This document shows positions 41,777 to 50,862 of a DNA stretch of 64,000 nucleotides, one piece after another. The stretch spans positions 176,547 to 240,546 of the forward strand of contig JAWWAY010000004.1 of NCBI GenBank assembly GCA_033721235.1, given 5' to 3'. The position numbers and the translations under genes were made by a program. The notes beneath the pieces were generated by a model that searched no databases, had not been told where the DNA came from, and was given only the letters and a program-made list of their open reading frames with translations. Positions within the stretch are counted from its first letter, which is position 1, and every line of letters begins with the position of its first letter. This stretch comes from UBA5078 sp033721235. Its GTDB lineage: Bacteria; Pseudomonadota; Gammaproteobacteria; Pseudomonadales; Pseudohongiellaceae.

Positions 41777-42976
41777 TTAGGAGGCGGTAGTGGCGGGGGC
41801 ACCGGGTAGACGGGGAGCGGCTGCGCGTATCCGGTCCGAGGCCGACTCGGAAGCACTCAGGAGGGTGCCTGCGCTAAGGTGCGCATATCGAGTAGTCACT
41901 TGGGGAGTGGAATGTCCAAGTAGATGCTGCACTTCATACAGTGAGCGTCCAGAGTTAACCATTAGAGAGGCAAAACTATGTCGAAGATCGTGAATACGCA
42001 AGAAGGGGAGGTTTGCAGTCTTTCTTATATTATCCCAAGCACAATGCAGTGTTTTGAGACGAGTGCCCGTTCGTGGATTGGTAAATACCCAACCACTCAA
42101 TTCCTCTGGCATGATTGTCCTTAATACTTCAAGAGCACTACTGTTGAGAGGGATCGCTCTCAATTTCTTACTTTTTGAATTGGTCGCAGGGATTCGCCAT
42201 ACTTTCTCGTTCAGGTCGATCTGCTCCCATGTAGCGGTTAGTGCTTCATTTAGGCGAGCCCCCGTAGACAAGAGAAATAGAGCCACTTGGCAAGCTTGTC
42301 TATTCGGATGAGTGTGAAGGACTTTCAATAGCTGATCAAATTGTTCATTACTGAGAAGATTCTCAACTTTGTTGTCCGCATTGAAAAGAGCAATCTTCGC
42401 TGCAGGGTTTGCAGTGAGGAAGTCCCATTGAATGGCCAGGTTAAAGATATAGCGAATGAGCTTAATGTAGTGGTCACACGTGGCAGGTGCGTACCCTTCG
42501 TTTCGAATTTCCATGTGGAAATCAACTAACTGTTTACGAGTGATAGTGTCCATCCTTTGAGCTCCAAAAGCAGGGAGCAATCTAGCGTTGAGTCTCAGTT
42601 CATCGTCATAGTAAGAGCGCTTACGAGGTTTTATATAGGGAAGGTAGTGTTTCTCCACGAACTCCCTCAAAGTAAGTGTTTCTTCTGTATGAACTGATTC
42701 ATCTGCTGCAGCTCCGTTAAGAAGGCTATTTCTTGCCATCTGAGCTTGGGTTCTAGCTTGATTTAGGGACAAGTTGTCAGTATTTCCCAGTCGATGATGT
42801 TTAGTTTTTCCGGTAGCTCCTTTGTACCTTAAATAGTAAGTGCCTTTTCCAAGCGACGTAGCCCTCGATTCTACATAAAGGCCAGGAAAGAGGCTGTCGC
42901 ACCATTCTGTACGTGACTTTCCAGGTGCGGGTTGTAGGGATTTCAGAAATTGCGGAGTGAGTTCGACCACAGGCAT
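41777..42976 (-). CDS. int: Tyrosine-type site-specific integrase
   Basis: The 399-residue recombinase has an N-terminal arm-binding region (ELTPQFLKSLQPAPG, YYLRYKGATGKTKHHRLGN), a SAM-like core-binding domain, and a complete catalytic domain. Residues are Arg241 (STGARLNEAL), Lys near 270, His329 and Arg332 (RIHDLRHSF), His355 (LLGHS) and the nucleophile Tyr364 (TTRYAHLS). AGGAGC lies 6 nt before the ATG. It is the only recombinase in the island and the natural candidate for integration at tRNA-Leu, though it sits 9 kb from one end and 10 kb from the other. No excisionase was recognised. Confidence 0.93.
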   Translation of the reverse strand: MPVVELTPQFLKSLQPAPGKSRTEWCDSLFPGLYVESRATSLGKGTYYLRYKGATGKTKHHRLGNTDNLSLNQARTQAQMARNSLLNGAAADESVHTEETLTLREFVEKHYLPYIKPRKRSYYDDELRLNARLLPAFGAQRMDTITRKQLVDFHMEIRNEGYAPATCDHYIKLIRYIFNLAIQWDFLTANPAAKIALFNADNKVENLLSNEQFDQLLKVLHTHPNRQACQVALFLLSTGARLNEALTATWEQIDLNEKVWRIPATNSKSKKLRAIPLNSSALEVLRTIMPEELSGWVFTNPRTGTRLKTLHCAWDNIRKTANLPFLRIHDLRHSFASLMVNSGRSLYEVQHLLGHSTPQVTTRYAHLSAGTLLSASESASDRIRAAAPRLPGAPATTAS

Positions 42977-43023
42977 TTTTAAGCTCCTAAATTTTGAATG
43001 TTGATGTGAGTTCTTTCTGACGC

Positions 43024-43362
43024 TTAGTTTCTTCTTACTTGAAAGCGGATCCGAGAGCCTCCTCCTTTTGGCAATCGGATGAGAGGAACGACTTCGTGCT
43101 TTACGAGGGACCGCAAGATGCTGCCGAGTACTCTATTGTGAGAGGCGTTTTTTCCATTGCACCACGCAAGGTCCAGCAAGGTTTCGGAGTCCACTGATAG
43201 CTGCACATCTCTCAGTTCAGGAAGTGAAAGCCTGAGGGAGAGAATCACGAGCTCGACATCCTTTTGGTTGTAGCCAGAAAGGGAATAGATTCTGTCTGGA
43301 ATTACGAGGTCGTAGTGCAGTCGACCCGCAACATTAACAATTGAGGCTGCGTCATAAATCAT
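43024..43362 (-). CDS. Small protein co-translated with RepA-like ATPase
   Basis: The 112-residue soluble product has no recognised domain. It has mixed alpha/beta character (YDLVIPDRIYSLSGYNQKDV, DVQLSVDSETLLDLAWCNGK). Its ATG overlaps the ATPase stop (ATGA), implying coupling. Placement between a RepA-like ATPase and the integrase suggests a replication or control accessory such as a RepC-type initiator, but this is inference. Confidence 0.6.
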   Translation of the reverse strand: MIYDAASIVNVAGRLHYDLVIPDRIYSLSGYNQKDVELVILSLRLSLPELRDVQLSVDSETLLDLAWCNGKNASHNRVLGSILRSLVKHEVVPLIRLPKGGGSRIRFQVRRN

Positions 43363-44519
43363 GCGATCTCCTCCGAATTCTCTGTGGATCTGGAGATCTG
43401 AAACTCTGCATTAAGTGAATAGGTTTGTAGTCCTCGCGGACCTCTTACGTAGTTCCATCTATGCTCGGTTACATCGGTCCCAGTAAACTTCTCGAGAACG
43501 GTTAACACTTGACGGCGACTTGCGCCACATAACTCGGACGCATGATCTCTGATACGCATTTTTGAGTTTATTCCGGATTCAATTGACTCACAGATAGCAT
43601 GAACTATCTGATTTTCTGATTTTTCTTCAGGAGTTTTAACGAACTCACCTACCTCGCTCTCATTGATTCTTTCGACCGACGCCAAGCGTTGTTGATAGTC
43701 GAGTGAAGGGTCTGTTGAATAGCGAAAAAACAGCTTTGGCTCCGAGCTCCCCCTGCTCTTGATGTTCGTCAGCTGAATTGTCTTGCATTCATTGTCTCGT
43801 CCGACCTCATCCATTACGTACACACAGTCTGCGTCGTTTATGATGTCACCTGTCCCTTCTGGAATGGGATTGCCATCGACGCCCTTTTTTTTGTTGGTAT
43901 GCGCTAGGGCTACCAACGTTCCGCCCATCGATATGAATCGGCGCACGATCTCGCCAAACTCTCGCAGACGGCTTTTCTTCATCAAATCTACGGCCTTTTT
44001 AAGAGTATCGATCACGATGATGGCGTGAGAAGCCTGCTTTGAATGGCAAAGCTCAGCGAGCAAAATGGGTAACCTATGCGTCTCAAAGCCCTTATAGCCT
44101 GGCACAATGATGTTGAACGCGAACTCTTCTGCAATCTTCGTTTTTTCAACAATCCCTCGTAAGTTGTCGTCCGCATTTATATAAAAATAATTTTTCGAGA
44201 TCTCAGGATTGTCTCTGAGAGTTCGAGATATTAGATGGAGTGACAGAAGGGTCTTCCCGGTGTTTGGCGCTGAATAGATCACAGTCCATTGCCCTCGAGC
44301 CGCTAGACATTCAAGCACAAGAAAATCGTCTGTCAGCTGCAAGGCGAGGGTGTCGCTTTCGCCAGTGATGGTGAATTTTTCCAAAAGCTGCTTCGGCACT
44401 GCACATTCGTCTGTCGACGTTGTGGGTGCTGCATCAGCAGTTTCGCCAAAAAGCTTCATTCGAAGCGCGTCTTGAGTTAAAACGGCTTTTGATGATTCGA
44501 CGAAGGGTTTTTGTATCAT
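43359..44519 (-). CDS. RepA/KaiC-like AAA-type ATPase (replicative helicase-like)
   Basis: The 386-residue protein has a RecA-like core: Walker A SAPNTGKT (about 84-91), Walker B HAIIVIDTLKKAV, and a sensor-like LVALAHTNKKK. A C-terminal winged-helix-like part follows (IRDHASELCGASRRQVLTVL). It resembles RepA-type plasmid helicases and phage-plasmid AAA_25 proteins. GAGG precedes the ATG at 44519; a longer frame to 44555 is less likely. It forms a cluster with the 112- and 249-residue genes, suggesting that the island replicates autonomously after excision. Confidence 0.82.
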   Translation of the reverse strand: MIQKPFVESSKAVLTQDALRMKLFGETADAAPTTSTDECAVPKQLLEKFTITGESDTLALQLTDDFLVLECLAARGQWTVIYSAPNTGKTLLSLHLISRTLRDNPEISKNYFYINADDNLRGIVEKTKIAEEFAFNIIVPGYKGFETHRLPILLAELCHSKQASHAIIVIDTLKKAVDLMKKSRLREFGEIVRRFISMGGTLVALAHTNKKKGVDGNPIPEGTGDIINDADCVYVMDEVGRDNECKTIQLTNIKSRGSSEPKLFFRYSTDPSLDYQQRLASVERINESEVGEFVKTPEEKSENQIVHAICESIESGINSKMRIRDHASELCGASRRQVLTVLEKFTGTDVTEHRWNYVRGPRGLQTYSLNAEFQISRSTENSEEIA

Positions 44520-44694
44520 TTTAGGGCCTCTTTGTTGTAGTGGAGAGGCCATCAAAACATCAATCGGCAGTGCGGGGTGGTAAAATTCGAATTCTCTTGG
44601 TAAATTTGAACGGACTTGCCTGTTGTTACTTTAGGAAGAAGTGCATTCCTTTAAATTGGGCCTAAAAGAGCAAAGCGATTGAGTGGATAAGAGG

Positions 44695-45444
44695 CTATTT
44701 TTTTATCGAGACTTTCTTCTGTACTCTAGGAGGGAATTTCTCAAAAAAATCGACCCACTGTTTGTCAACCTTAAGCGTGTTTCCTTCGTCAGAATCTATC
44801 TTTGTATAGTGGCTTAGACCATAACCGGCGTTCTTCCTAGCCTTGTAACATGCAGAAAACAGCTTTCTCCTAGTCTGATTCGAGTCTTTTCCATCTCTTC
44901 CGCCTTTCGAAGGATCAATTCTGTCAGCAATTCCTTCGTAACTGATCTTTCCTTTGTCGGCAAAGTAATCAATAAAAAGTCCAATGCACAGCTCAAGCTT
45001 TGTTGCGTAAGTTTCAAGGCGTTTATGAGATTGGGGGCGTTTGGCTGCTTTCGCTAAAAGCTTTTTTGAGATATCCAAGCCTGGTACAATTAAAGCAAAC
45101 TCGTCGTAAAGTATATCCGCTAATTGGTTCTTATCTATTAGAAACTCTAGCCTTGCTCTTGTGTCCCTACGGTCATTGGGATCGGGCGTATATTCTGGAG
45201 CTAATCTCGCTGCTAAGGTCTTCGCCATTGCAATTCTTTGGTCGCAGAAAGCGATTCTATTCCAATGCGATTGAATGACTTTAGGGCTGGATGGTTTGTT
45301 CACTGCAGTTTCGAGGGCTCGTTCAGCTTTATCTTTACAGTCATAAAGTAACGCCCAGATAGACATATCAACGGGTAGGCCGCCAAAGCCCAAGGCCAGT
45401 GCTAGAGCTTGATCGATACTTATCATAGTACTTTGCTCGCTCAA
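44695..45444 (-). CDS. Island protein of unknown function, possibly replication-related
   Basis: The 249-residue soluble product starts at TTG (45444) with AGGAG 7 nt upstream, which is stronger evidence than the later ATG at 45426. It is Lys/Arg-rich with helical segments (KDKAERALETAVNK, ICRL-type helices) and a basic C-terminus (RVQKKVSIKK). There are no recognisable catalytic motifs. It lies directly downstream of the iteron-like sequence and upstream of the ATPase gene, as initiator proteins often do. Confidence 0.6.
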   Translation of the reverse strand: MSEQSTMISIDQALALALGFGGLPVDMSIWALLYDCKDKAERALETAVNKPSSPKVIQSHWNRIAFCDQRIAMAKTLAARLAPEYTPDPNDRRDTRARLEFLIDKNQLADILYDEFALIVPGLDISKKLLAKAAKRPQSHKRLETYATKLELCIGLFIDYFADKGKISYEGIADRIDPSKGGRDGKDSNQTRRKLFSACYKARKNAGYGLSHYTKIDSDEGNTLKVDKQWVDFFEKFPPRVQKKVSIKK

Positions 45445-45510
45445 GATATAACTCCTAATCGTAAGGGCCGAATTGGCCTATGAGAAATTTCTTATACAAC
45501 CTCAGCGCTG

Positions 45511-45657
45511 CCTCTCCAGATTCTCAGGTTTTCAGGTTTCCGTGGCCGCGTGTCCCGAAACGAAGTGCCAAGAAAACCTGAAATTCTGAAAGTCTGGGGA
45601 TAAACTTCGGAAGTCCAAGGGCTGCAAGCCAAAATTTCAGCTTTTCAGATTATCTCC
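45511..45657. repeat. Iteron-like repeats upstream of the replication-type genes
   Basis: Three related 26-31 bp units with the shared core CTGAAAacCTGA: one inverted at 45511-45541 (CAGGTTTTCAGGTTTCC), one direct at 45571-45599 (GAAAACCTGAAATTCTGAAA) and one inverted at 45632-45657 (AATTTCAGCTTTTCAG). The first two form an imperfect palindrome around about 30 bp. They fill the 259-bp gap before the 249-residue gene. An origin or operator is a reasonable guess. Confidence 0.45.
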
Positions 45658-45703
45658 TAATTCTTACTGTTAAAAAAAGTAGCGGGCTGCTTGCGACTGA
45701 CGG

Positions 45704-46111
45704 TTAGTCAATTGCCCTCAGGATGGCCTTGGATTCCTTGTGGCGTATCGCGTAGTCCCTAAGCCAATGAAAGTGCTTTGCACAAATATCTGCCAAAAAG
45801 GCCTCCTGACTGAAAGAGATATAGCTGTAAGTAAAGAGACAAGCGACCATTCCCAACGCATCGCCACTTAGTTGCCCTTCATAACCATTGGGACTGGTTA
45901 CTTGATAGTGGCTGTCATCATCTGGAGCCATGTAGAAGCCCCCGTTACTCAGCTGATAGAAGTTCCAGTAGCCACCTTTGTATTCATTAGAAAGCGAAGA
46001 GGCAATGGTATATATGGTTGGCTCAAGTGTCATAGGGAAATCAACTCCAAAGGCGTTTTCAACGAACTCGGCACGGTTAAGCATAGGTACTATAGTTCGG
46101 ATAATAGTTGT
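45704..46111 (-). CDS. ardB: Antirestriction protein, ArdB/KlcA family
   Basis: The 135-residue protein protects incoming DNA from type I restriction in this family. Signature blocks are present in order: GGYWNFYQLSNGGFYMAP, SPNGYEGQLSGDALGMVACL, and a C-terminal HFHWLRDYAIRHKESKAIL. I chose the TTG at 46111 because GGAG lies about 8 nt upstream and the length then matches family norms. A longer frame to 46159 begins with a proline-rich stretch and no ribosome site. It is downstream of two small genes in the same orientation, the usual early-expressed set of mobile elements. Confidence 0.88.
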   Translation of the reverse strand, partial: TTIIRTIVPMLNRAEFVENAFGVDFPMTLEPTIYTIASSLSNEYKGGYWNFYQLSNGGFYMAPDDDSHYQVTSPNGYEGQLSGDALGMVACLFTYSYISFSQEAFLADICAKHFHWLRDYAIRHKESKAILRAID

Positions 46112-46173
46112 CAATTCTTTATCTCCAAATGGAAAACCCCGGCTGTTGGGCCGGGGCATTCAAGTTGTGTTTA

Positions 46174-46377
46174 CTACTTGGGAAGGGTTGCGAGGTAACT
46201 GAGAAGGAGCTCTTCAAGAGCTCCTTCTGGGTAGTTCATGTATTCAGAGTCAAGGATTTGGATGGCAACTCGTTCATACACGTCGTATTTATCCTTAGGG
46301 GTCATGCCCGTTAGAAGGAAAGGCATAACTCTCTCCTCTAGTCGAGCAATGACCACCTCCAGAGCAAGGAAAGTCAT
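46174..46377 (-). CDS. Small acidic protein upstream of ardB
   Basis: The 67-residue product has a strong ribosome site (AGGAGAATAT before the ATG). It is helical and acidic (ALEVVIARLEERVMPFLLTG, EGALEELLLSYLATLPK) with no known domain. It ends about 60 bp before ardB on the same strand, probably in the same early operon. Small acidic proteins of this kind on mobile elements sometimes mimic DNA, but no such role can be shown. Confidence 0.6.
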   Translation of the reverse strand: MTFLALEVVIARLEERVMPFLLTGMTPKDKYDVYERVAIQILDSEYMNYPEGALEELLLSYLATLPK

Positions 46378-46403
46378 ATATTCTCCTTATTGGCAATCTC
46401 GCG

Positions 46404-46547
46404 TTATTCGCTTAATGCTGACAGTAAGAGAGGAGTCTCAGCATCAATGCCAATTTGTCCTCTAAGATGGTTTTCGATTTCTGAGCAGAGGTCGGCTTCT
46501 GTGTCAAAGTAGTGATCTAGCACCTGCACAATTAAAGCGTCTTGCAT
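46404..46547 (-). CDS. 47-residue acidic protein
   Basis: Hand translation gives 47 residues starting MQDALIVQVLDHYFDTEADL, with AGGAG 8 nt before the ATG. It ends 26 nt before the 67-residue gene. It is strongly acidic and helical. Position and ribosome sites make these two plus ardB a likely operon. No homology recognised. Confidence 0.5.
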   Translation of the reverse strand: MQDALIVQVLDHYFDTEADLCSEIENHLRGQIGIDAETPLLLSALSE

Positions 46548-46788
46548 GGGAATGGCTCCTAAGTTAACGGTCGTGGTTTGGTCGCAATCTCGCTCGAATT
46601 GTTAGCTCTCATTTGAAAAGTGATTTAAAACAACGAGTTAGTGCGGGTTGGGTTATGAGAATTAGGTCGGTAAAAGCTCGGTGCGAAGTGCGCTCGCTGA
46701 CGCATGTTCGTGGAGAGCCAAGTAAATCAAGGGGTTATGGGAGGTGGTGGCTCTCAAGAACCGGAGGGGAGATCAGAGCAAAGCGGTG

Positions 46789-47313
46789 TTACTTCTTGTT
46801 GGGCTTCTTTGCAGTTGCTGGCTTATCGCGGGAGTCCTTTTGGCGATTCTCAGACGGTATGGGAGTTGTGTCTATTGGCGGGGTCCGAGAGGGCTTATGA
46901 CCTGTTAGGCGGTAGTATCGTTTCTTGGCAGGATAAGGCCCCAGCAAGCCTTCTGCCCGGAGGATTGCGACAAGAAAGCCAGCATTATTTGCGGACTGTC
47001 CTTGGAAGAGTTTTCTCAGGTTGAAGGAAGTAATCTGATCGATGGGATTTAAGGTTAACTCTATTAGACCCCAATCAATCCATTCAGGGCTAAAGAAGCC
47101 GCCGCCAGTGTTCGCTGTTATGCGGTAAGCGTATGCGTCCCTCGTATCGATTCCTACTTCATAGGTTAAGGTGTTCAGTCCGTTGAGGCTTGAGCAGGTT
47201 CCGGAGCGGATTGCATTGTAGGGTTCGGGAGGGGGTGAAGAGGGTTTGGCGGGGGTTACTTTGGCTTTAGCTTTGGGTATAGTCTTGGCGGGTACCTTTG
47301 ATTTGACGGGCAT
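46789..47313 (-). CDS. Basic-tailed island protein of unknown function
   Basis: The 174-residue product has low-complexity Lys/Pro/Ala-rich ends (VKSKVPAKTIPKAKAKVTPA and RDKPATAKKPNKK) around a folded-looking core of about 95 residues (YAYRITANTGGGFFSPEWID, LVAILRAEGLLGPYPAKKRY). The ATG has AAGGAG 7 nt upstream. The basic tails suggest nucleic-acid binding. No family recognised. It is the first gene of the minus-strand block. Confidence 0.6.
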   Translation of the reverse strand: MPVKSKVPAKTIPKAKAKVTPAKPSSPPPEPYNAIRSGTCSSLNGLNTLTYEVGIDTRDAYAYRITANTGGGFFSPEWIDWGLIELTLNPIDQITSFNLRKLFQGQSANNAGFLVAILRAEGLLGPYPAKKRYYRLTGHKPSRTPPIDTTPIPSENRQKDSRDKPATAKKPNKK

Positions 47314-47446
47314 GGAATTCTCCTTGTTGGGTTGTGTTTGAAGGTATTCATATAAGATGGCAAAAAAGCCGCTAGCTTGGAGGCTCTCAGAGTCGTGTTC
47401 TGCGAAATGCGCCCATTTAACCTAAGTGTCGATATAGGGATATAGA

Positions 47447-49093
47447 GTGAATTCTGTAAATTCTTTAACAAAGAAAGTTGTACTGTTTTTATGCTGCCTA
47501 TTTTTCCTTAATACCTCCCTGCTAGCTGAGGATTTTATAGATCAGCAGTTCCAGGCAAACTCAAGCCCTGGCATGTACTCTGGGGTGGGGAGCGCGGATT
47601 TTGCACAAACGTTCACTGTGTCTAGATCCGGCGTTCTTATCGCAGTCGAGTTTGAGATTCAACGAGCTTCGGGTAATGAAGATGACCTGTTTTTCGATTT
47701 ACGTGATGTCGATGGTGAATTGCCGGTAGAAAGCAATTCCAGTGTTGTTTATTCAGAAAGGATAAGCGCCCAAAACATACCAGAGAACAGAACCTTCTAT
47801 AGGGTGGACCTAGGAGATAGCGCGTTTGCCGTTGAGGCCGGGGAGACCTTCGCTATCGTTCTCAGGAGTAATGGTTGGCGTCGCGATGGTTTAGTTGACT
47901 ATTGGTGGCTGGGACAATCTTGGAGTAATTCTAAGCCGGATCAATATGTTCATGGTAATGCATTTGTACGAGCAGACTTTCGAACTGACCTTCCATACTC
48001 CAATACAGATAGGTGGGGGCACGTAAATTTCTACTCAGATGATACACGAGGGGCAGGAGATCTAGGTTTTCGTACTTACCTTAGTGTAGAGCTTTCGCCT
48101 CCAAGTGCAGATATTTTGAACGGAAATTTTACGGTTGCAGATTCAAATGGTATCGGCGGTGAAGTTGTTTCTCTTGAAGCAGCTGCAACAGATAGTGATG
48201 GTTATATTGTGAGTACTACTTGGCTGCAAGATGGCGAGATTGTTGCAACTGGCCTTTCAGTCCAACTAGCTCTACCTGATGGAGAAACTGATATAGTTTT
48301 TAGAGCCGTAGACAATGATGGAAAAGTAGCTGAAAGCTCTGTAGTAGTAAGTGTTCAAGCTCCAGTTATTAATTCGGCTCCTATTGTTGCGATTCTAGGG
48401 GGAGACCGAATTGTTGCTGATTCTGATGGCGTGATAGGGGAGGTGTTGCAATTTACAGCGAATGCAACCGATTCTGATGGTACTGTAGTGTCTAGCTCTT
48501 GGTTCATAGGTGATGAGCTAGTTGCAGTAGGGAGTTCGGTTTCCTTAGTCCTAAACGATGGTGTGACTTTGGTAGAATACCGGGCTATAGATGATGAGGG
48601 TGGGGTAGCTATAACTTACGCGTCTATAACGATTGAAGCGCCTGTCACAAAAGAAGGTGGTTGGAGCACGTCATTTAACGGGATTGCACCTCCTTCTTTT
48701 TTAGCGAACAACATAAATAATATCGGTGTGGTAGACATTCAGAATTTGGTTATAAGTAGCTGTGTTACGTTAGTTGATGCTGGAGAGCCTGTACTATTTG
48801 ATGGCTACAACGAGTTTGATATGGTATTCGGGCTGGTAAGCGCTGAGGAGTTAACTTTCAGATTAGAGAGGTTTAGGCCATTTAATCTAGACGGTAGCCG
48901 CACAAATGATAATGAGATTCCAGATTGCTCTGGACACTTTGATTTTTCAACAGGTATCTACTTGGACAGCATAGCTTTCCCCTCCATAAGTGGAGATGGA
49001 TTGTTAAGTTACGACTACTTAAAGATAACGTTCGAAATAATTAATGCTTCTGAAATAGTTTTTCAGATTACCTCTATCGAAAGCTTGAGATAA
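47447..49093 (+). CDS. Secreted protein with Ig/PKD-like repeats
   Basis: The 548-residue product has a signal peptide (VVLFLCCLFFLNTSLLA). It has an N-terminal region resembling choice-of-anchor/lectin-type beta domains (DLFFDLRDVDGELPVE, WGHVNFYSDDTRGAGDLGF), then two similar repeats at about residues 220-310 and 315-405. Each contains a V-A-D-S-[ND]-G-[IV] opening and ATDSDG as in PKD/cadherin-like modules. A distinct C-terminal region of about 140 residues follows. No membrane anchor or sorting signal is visible. AT-rich island cargo, probably extracellular; binding partner unknown. Confidence 0.72.
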   Translation: MNSVNSLTKKVVLFLCCLFFLNTSLLAEDFIDQQFQANSSPGMYSGVGSADFAQTFTVSRSGVLIAVEFEIQRASGNEDDLFFDLRDVDGELPVESNSSVVYSERISAQNIPENRTFYRVDLGDSAFAVEAGETFAIVLRSNGWRRDGLVDYWWLGQSWSNSKPDQYVHGNAFVRADFRTDLPYSNTDRWGHVNFYSDDTRGAGDLGFRTYLSVELSPPSADILNGNFTVADSNGIGGEVVSLEAAATDSDGYIVSTTWLQDGEIVATGLSVQLALPDGETDIVFRAVDNDGKVAESSVVVSVQAPVINSAPIVAILGGDRIVADSDGVIGEVLQFTANATDSDGTVVSSSWFIGDELVAVGSSVSLVLNDGVTLVEYRAIDDEGGVAITYASITIEAPVTKEGGWSTSFNGIAPPSFLANNINNIGVVDIQNLVISSCVTLVDAGEPVLFDGYNEFDMVFGLVSAEELTFRLERFRPFNLDGSRTNDNEIPDCSGHFDFSTGIYLDSIAFPSISGDGLLSYDYLKITFEIINASEIVFQITSIESLR

Positions 49094-49629
49094 GTCGAAT
49101 CTAAGTTTTTAAGTCGACTCAGTATTACAAGAACATGAAGTAAAATTGTGGGCTCTGGCGTGCCTGAAGGGCTAAGGGCTGCTTGTTGTTGGATTATTTT
49201 GCGCGACCCTGATGTTCTAAGCGCCATACTCTTGGTACGGGGCATGACATAGGGCAAAGCAAATGGATATCAAATTGGCAGAAACCATTGAGTTGCTACA
49301 TAGAATCTCGAAAGCGGAGGGTTCTGAAAGTTAACTATGAGATCTAAGCCCTGCTTGGTCTTCGCCTTTAACTTAATCAGTTAATGTGACTAAGTCTTAG
49401 CTAGGAAAACGTACTGGTCATAGGCACAGATTGCTGCCATATTCAGAAGATCTGGTCGATCGGCCGTATATTCGCTCATCAAAATACCAAGAAAGAAAGG
49501 AAATTGACTGGATAGTAAGGCTGAACAAAATCAGCCATTATTTAAGTGAGGTTATAGAGTAACGCCTCATTATTCTGCTTAACATGTAAATTGTGTCTAA
49601 ATTAGATTGATATATTTCTAGAGAAGCTA
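49094..49629. other. Non-coding stretch within island cargo
   Basis: This stretch of 536 bp has no frame longer than a few dozen codons. A weak inverted repeat (AAGTCGA...AAGTCGACTC) follows the secreted-protein gene and may help termination. A 23-codon frame at about 49263 looks like a remnant rather than a gene. The last 70 bp are AT-rich and probably contain the DUF2971 promoter. Confidence 0.45.
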
Positions 49630-50466
49630 ATGAGTAAGTTCACAGATATTTACAAATTTAGAGAAATGAATATCAATTCATTGGTTTTGCTGTCGTCCTG
49701 TAAGCTGTGGTTTGCTTCCATACAAGATCTGAATGATCCATTCGAGGGGTATGTATATATCGCAGAGCCATCGAACGACGACGAAAAAATTGAGCAGTAT
49801 ATAAAATTTGGACAAAATATCATCGAGAAGCATAATGCGCTAAGTTCCGAGAAAGCGCGCGAAATAGTACTAAGCAATTATTTTTCGGATCCAAAAAGTT
49901 TTATTAAGTTCATTGATGAAATACTTGGCAAGCATCCAGCGACGATATCGAGGCATCTCTCCCAGCTTGGTATTTATTCGGTCTCGTCGGATATTCCAGG
50001 GAATTCCATGACGCAAGAATCTAACATGCTGATGTGGTCTCATTATGCCGACGGCTTTAAAGGTTTCTGTATTCATTATGATCTTCAAAAGCTCCACTCT
50101 TCTTTGAGAGCGATGAATCCTGGGAAAAAATTTGAATGGTGCTCAGTCAATTATCTAGATAAGCCACATAAAATAAATTTTGTAGAAAGTATTGAAAAAG
50201 AAACTATTGAGGCTCTGAGGAGTATTCAAAGTAAACACAGCCAATGGCGCTACGAATGTGAAATAAGAATCTTAGCGTCCCAAACAGGGGCTTTTTCATT
50301 TTCTCCTTCAGCGGTAAAAACTATTTACGTTGGTGAAAGAATGCCGCGAGAGCAAAAGGACTTATTAATAACTTTGGCACGTAGTTCCTTCCCTGAATGT
50401 GCGTTGAAAGAAGTAAGGGTGGCACGTAACTTAGAGGACTTCTCGGTTAGTGTTGCCGAAATTTAA
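49630..50466 (+). CDS. DUF2971 family protein
   Basis: The 278-residue soluble product matches the DUF2971 layout: YKFREMNINSLVLLSSCKLW, FASIQDLNDPFEGYVYI, MLMWSHYADGFKGFCIHYDL, WRYECEIRIL and TIYVGERMP near the end. The family is frequent in defence islands and prophages but has no established activity. AAGC spacing before the ATG is ordinary. It is AT-rich like its neighbours, with the small 85-residue frame 138 bp behind it. Confidence 0.82.
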   Translation: MSKFTDIYKFREMNINSLVLLSSCKLWFASIQDLNDPFEGYVYIAEPSNDDEKIEQYIKFGQNIIEKHNALSSEKAREIVLSNYFSDPKSFIKFIDEILGKHPATISRHLSQLGIYSVSSDIPGNSMTQESNMLMWSHYADGFKGFCIHYDLQKLHSSLRAMNPGKKFEWCSVNYLDKPHKINFVESIEKETIEALRSIQSKHSQWRYECEIRILASQTGAFSFSPSAVKTIYVGERMPREQKDLLITLARSSFPECALKEVRVARNLEDFSVSVAEI

Positions 50467-50604
50467 ATATCTAATTCAGTTAGTGCTTTCCGCATCGGAT
50501 GTGACAGTCGGTTGCATTGCCAATCAAATGTTTAAATTATCTATGTGTGAAATGTATAAAAATTCAAGAGTTCCATTACGTCTATCTGTGCGAGGGAAAA
50601 AAAT

Positions 50605-50862
50605 ATGCACCACAATGTTAGCAACTGTTTAGACTTTTCAGCGCTTTTCAAGAATGCCCCCCCAGCGGGCGATACCGTTTCTATATCGCTTGGCTCGATA
50701 AACATTACGGATGTAAAGATAACCGAGGTTTGGTACGCCACTCCAAGTAAGCAGACACTTGTATTCTTAGAAAATGGATATGTACTACAGAAAGATAATA
50801 ACGGAAAGTCTGCCATTTACCCAGATAATAGACTTCCAGAAACCCTTCACGAGTGTCCTTAG
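50605..50862 (+). CDS. Possible small protein downstream of DUF2971 gene
   Basis: An 85-codon frame with AGGG and A-rich spacer before the ATG. The product has beta-like patterns (VSISLGSINITDVKITEVWY, TLVFLENGYVLQKDNNGK) compatible with a compact domain. Nothing recognised. It could be the last gene of a DUF2971 pair. Confidence 0.42.
   Translation: MHHNVSNCLDFSALFKNAPPAGDTVSISLGSINITDVKITEVWYATPSKQTLVFLENGYVLQKDNNGKSAIYPDNRLPETLHECP

Noticed and set aside
46613..47024. Plus-strand frames opposite the basic-tailed island protein
   Set aside because: They are antisense shadows; the minus-strand gene has a strong ribosome site.
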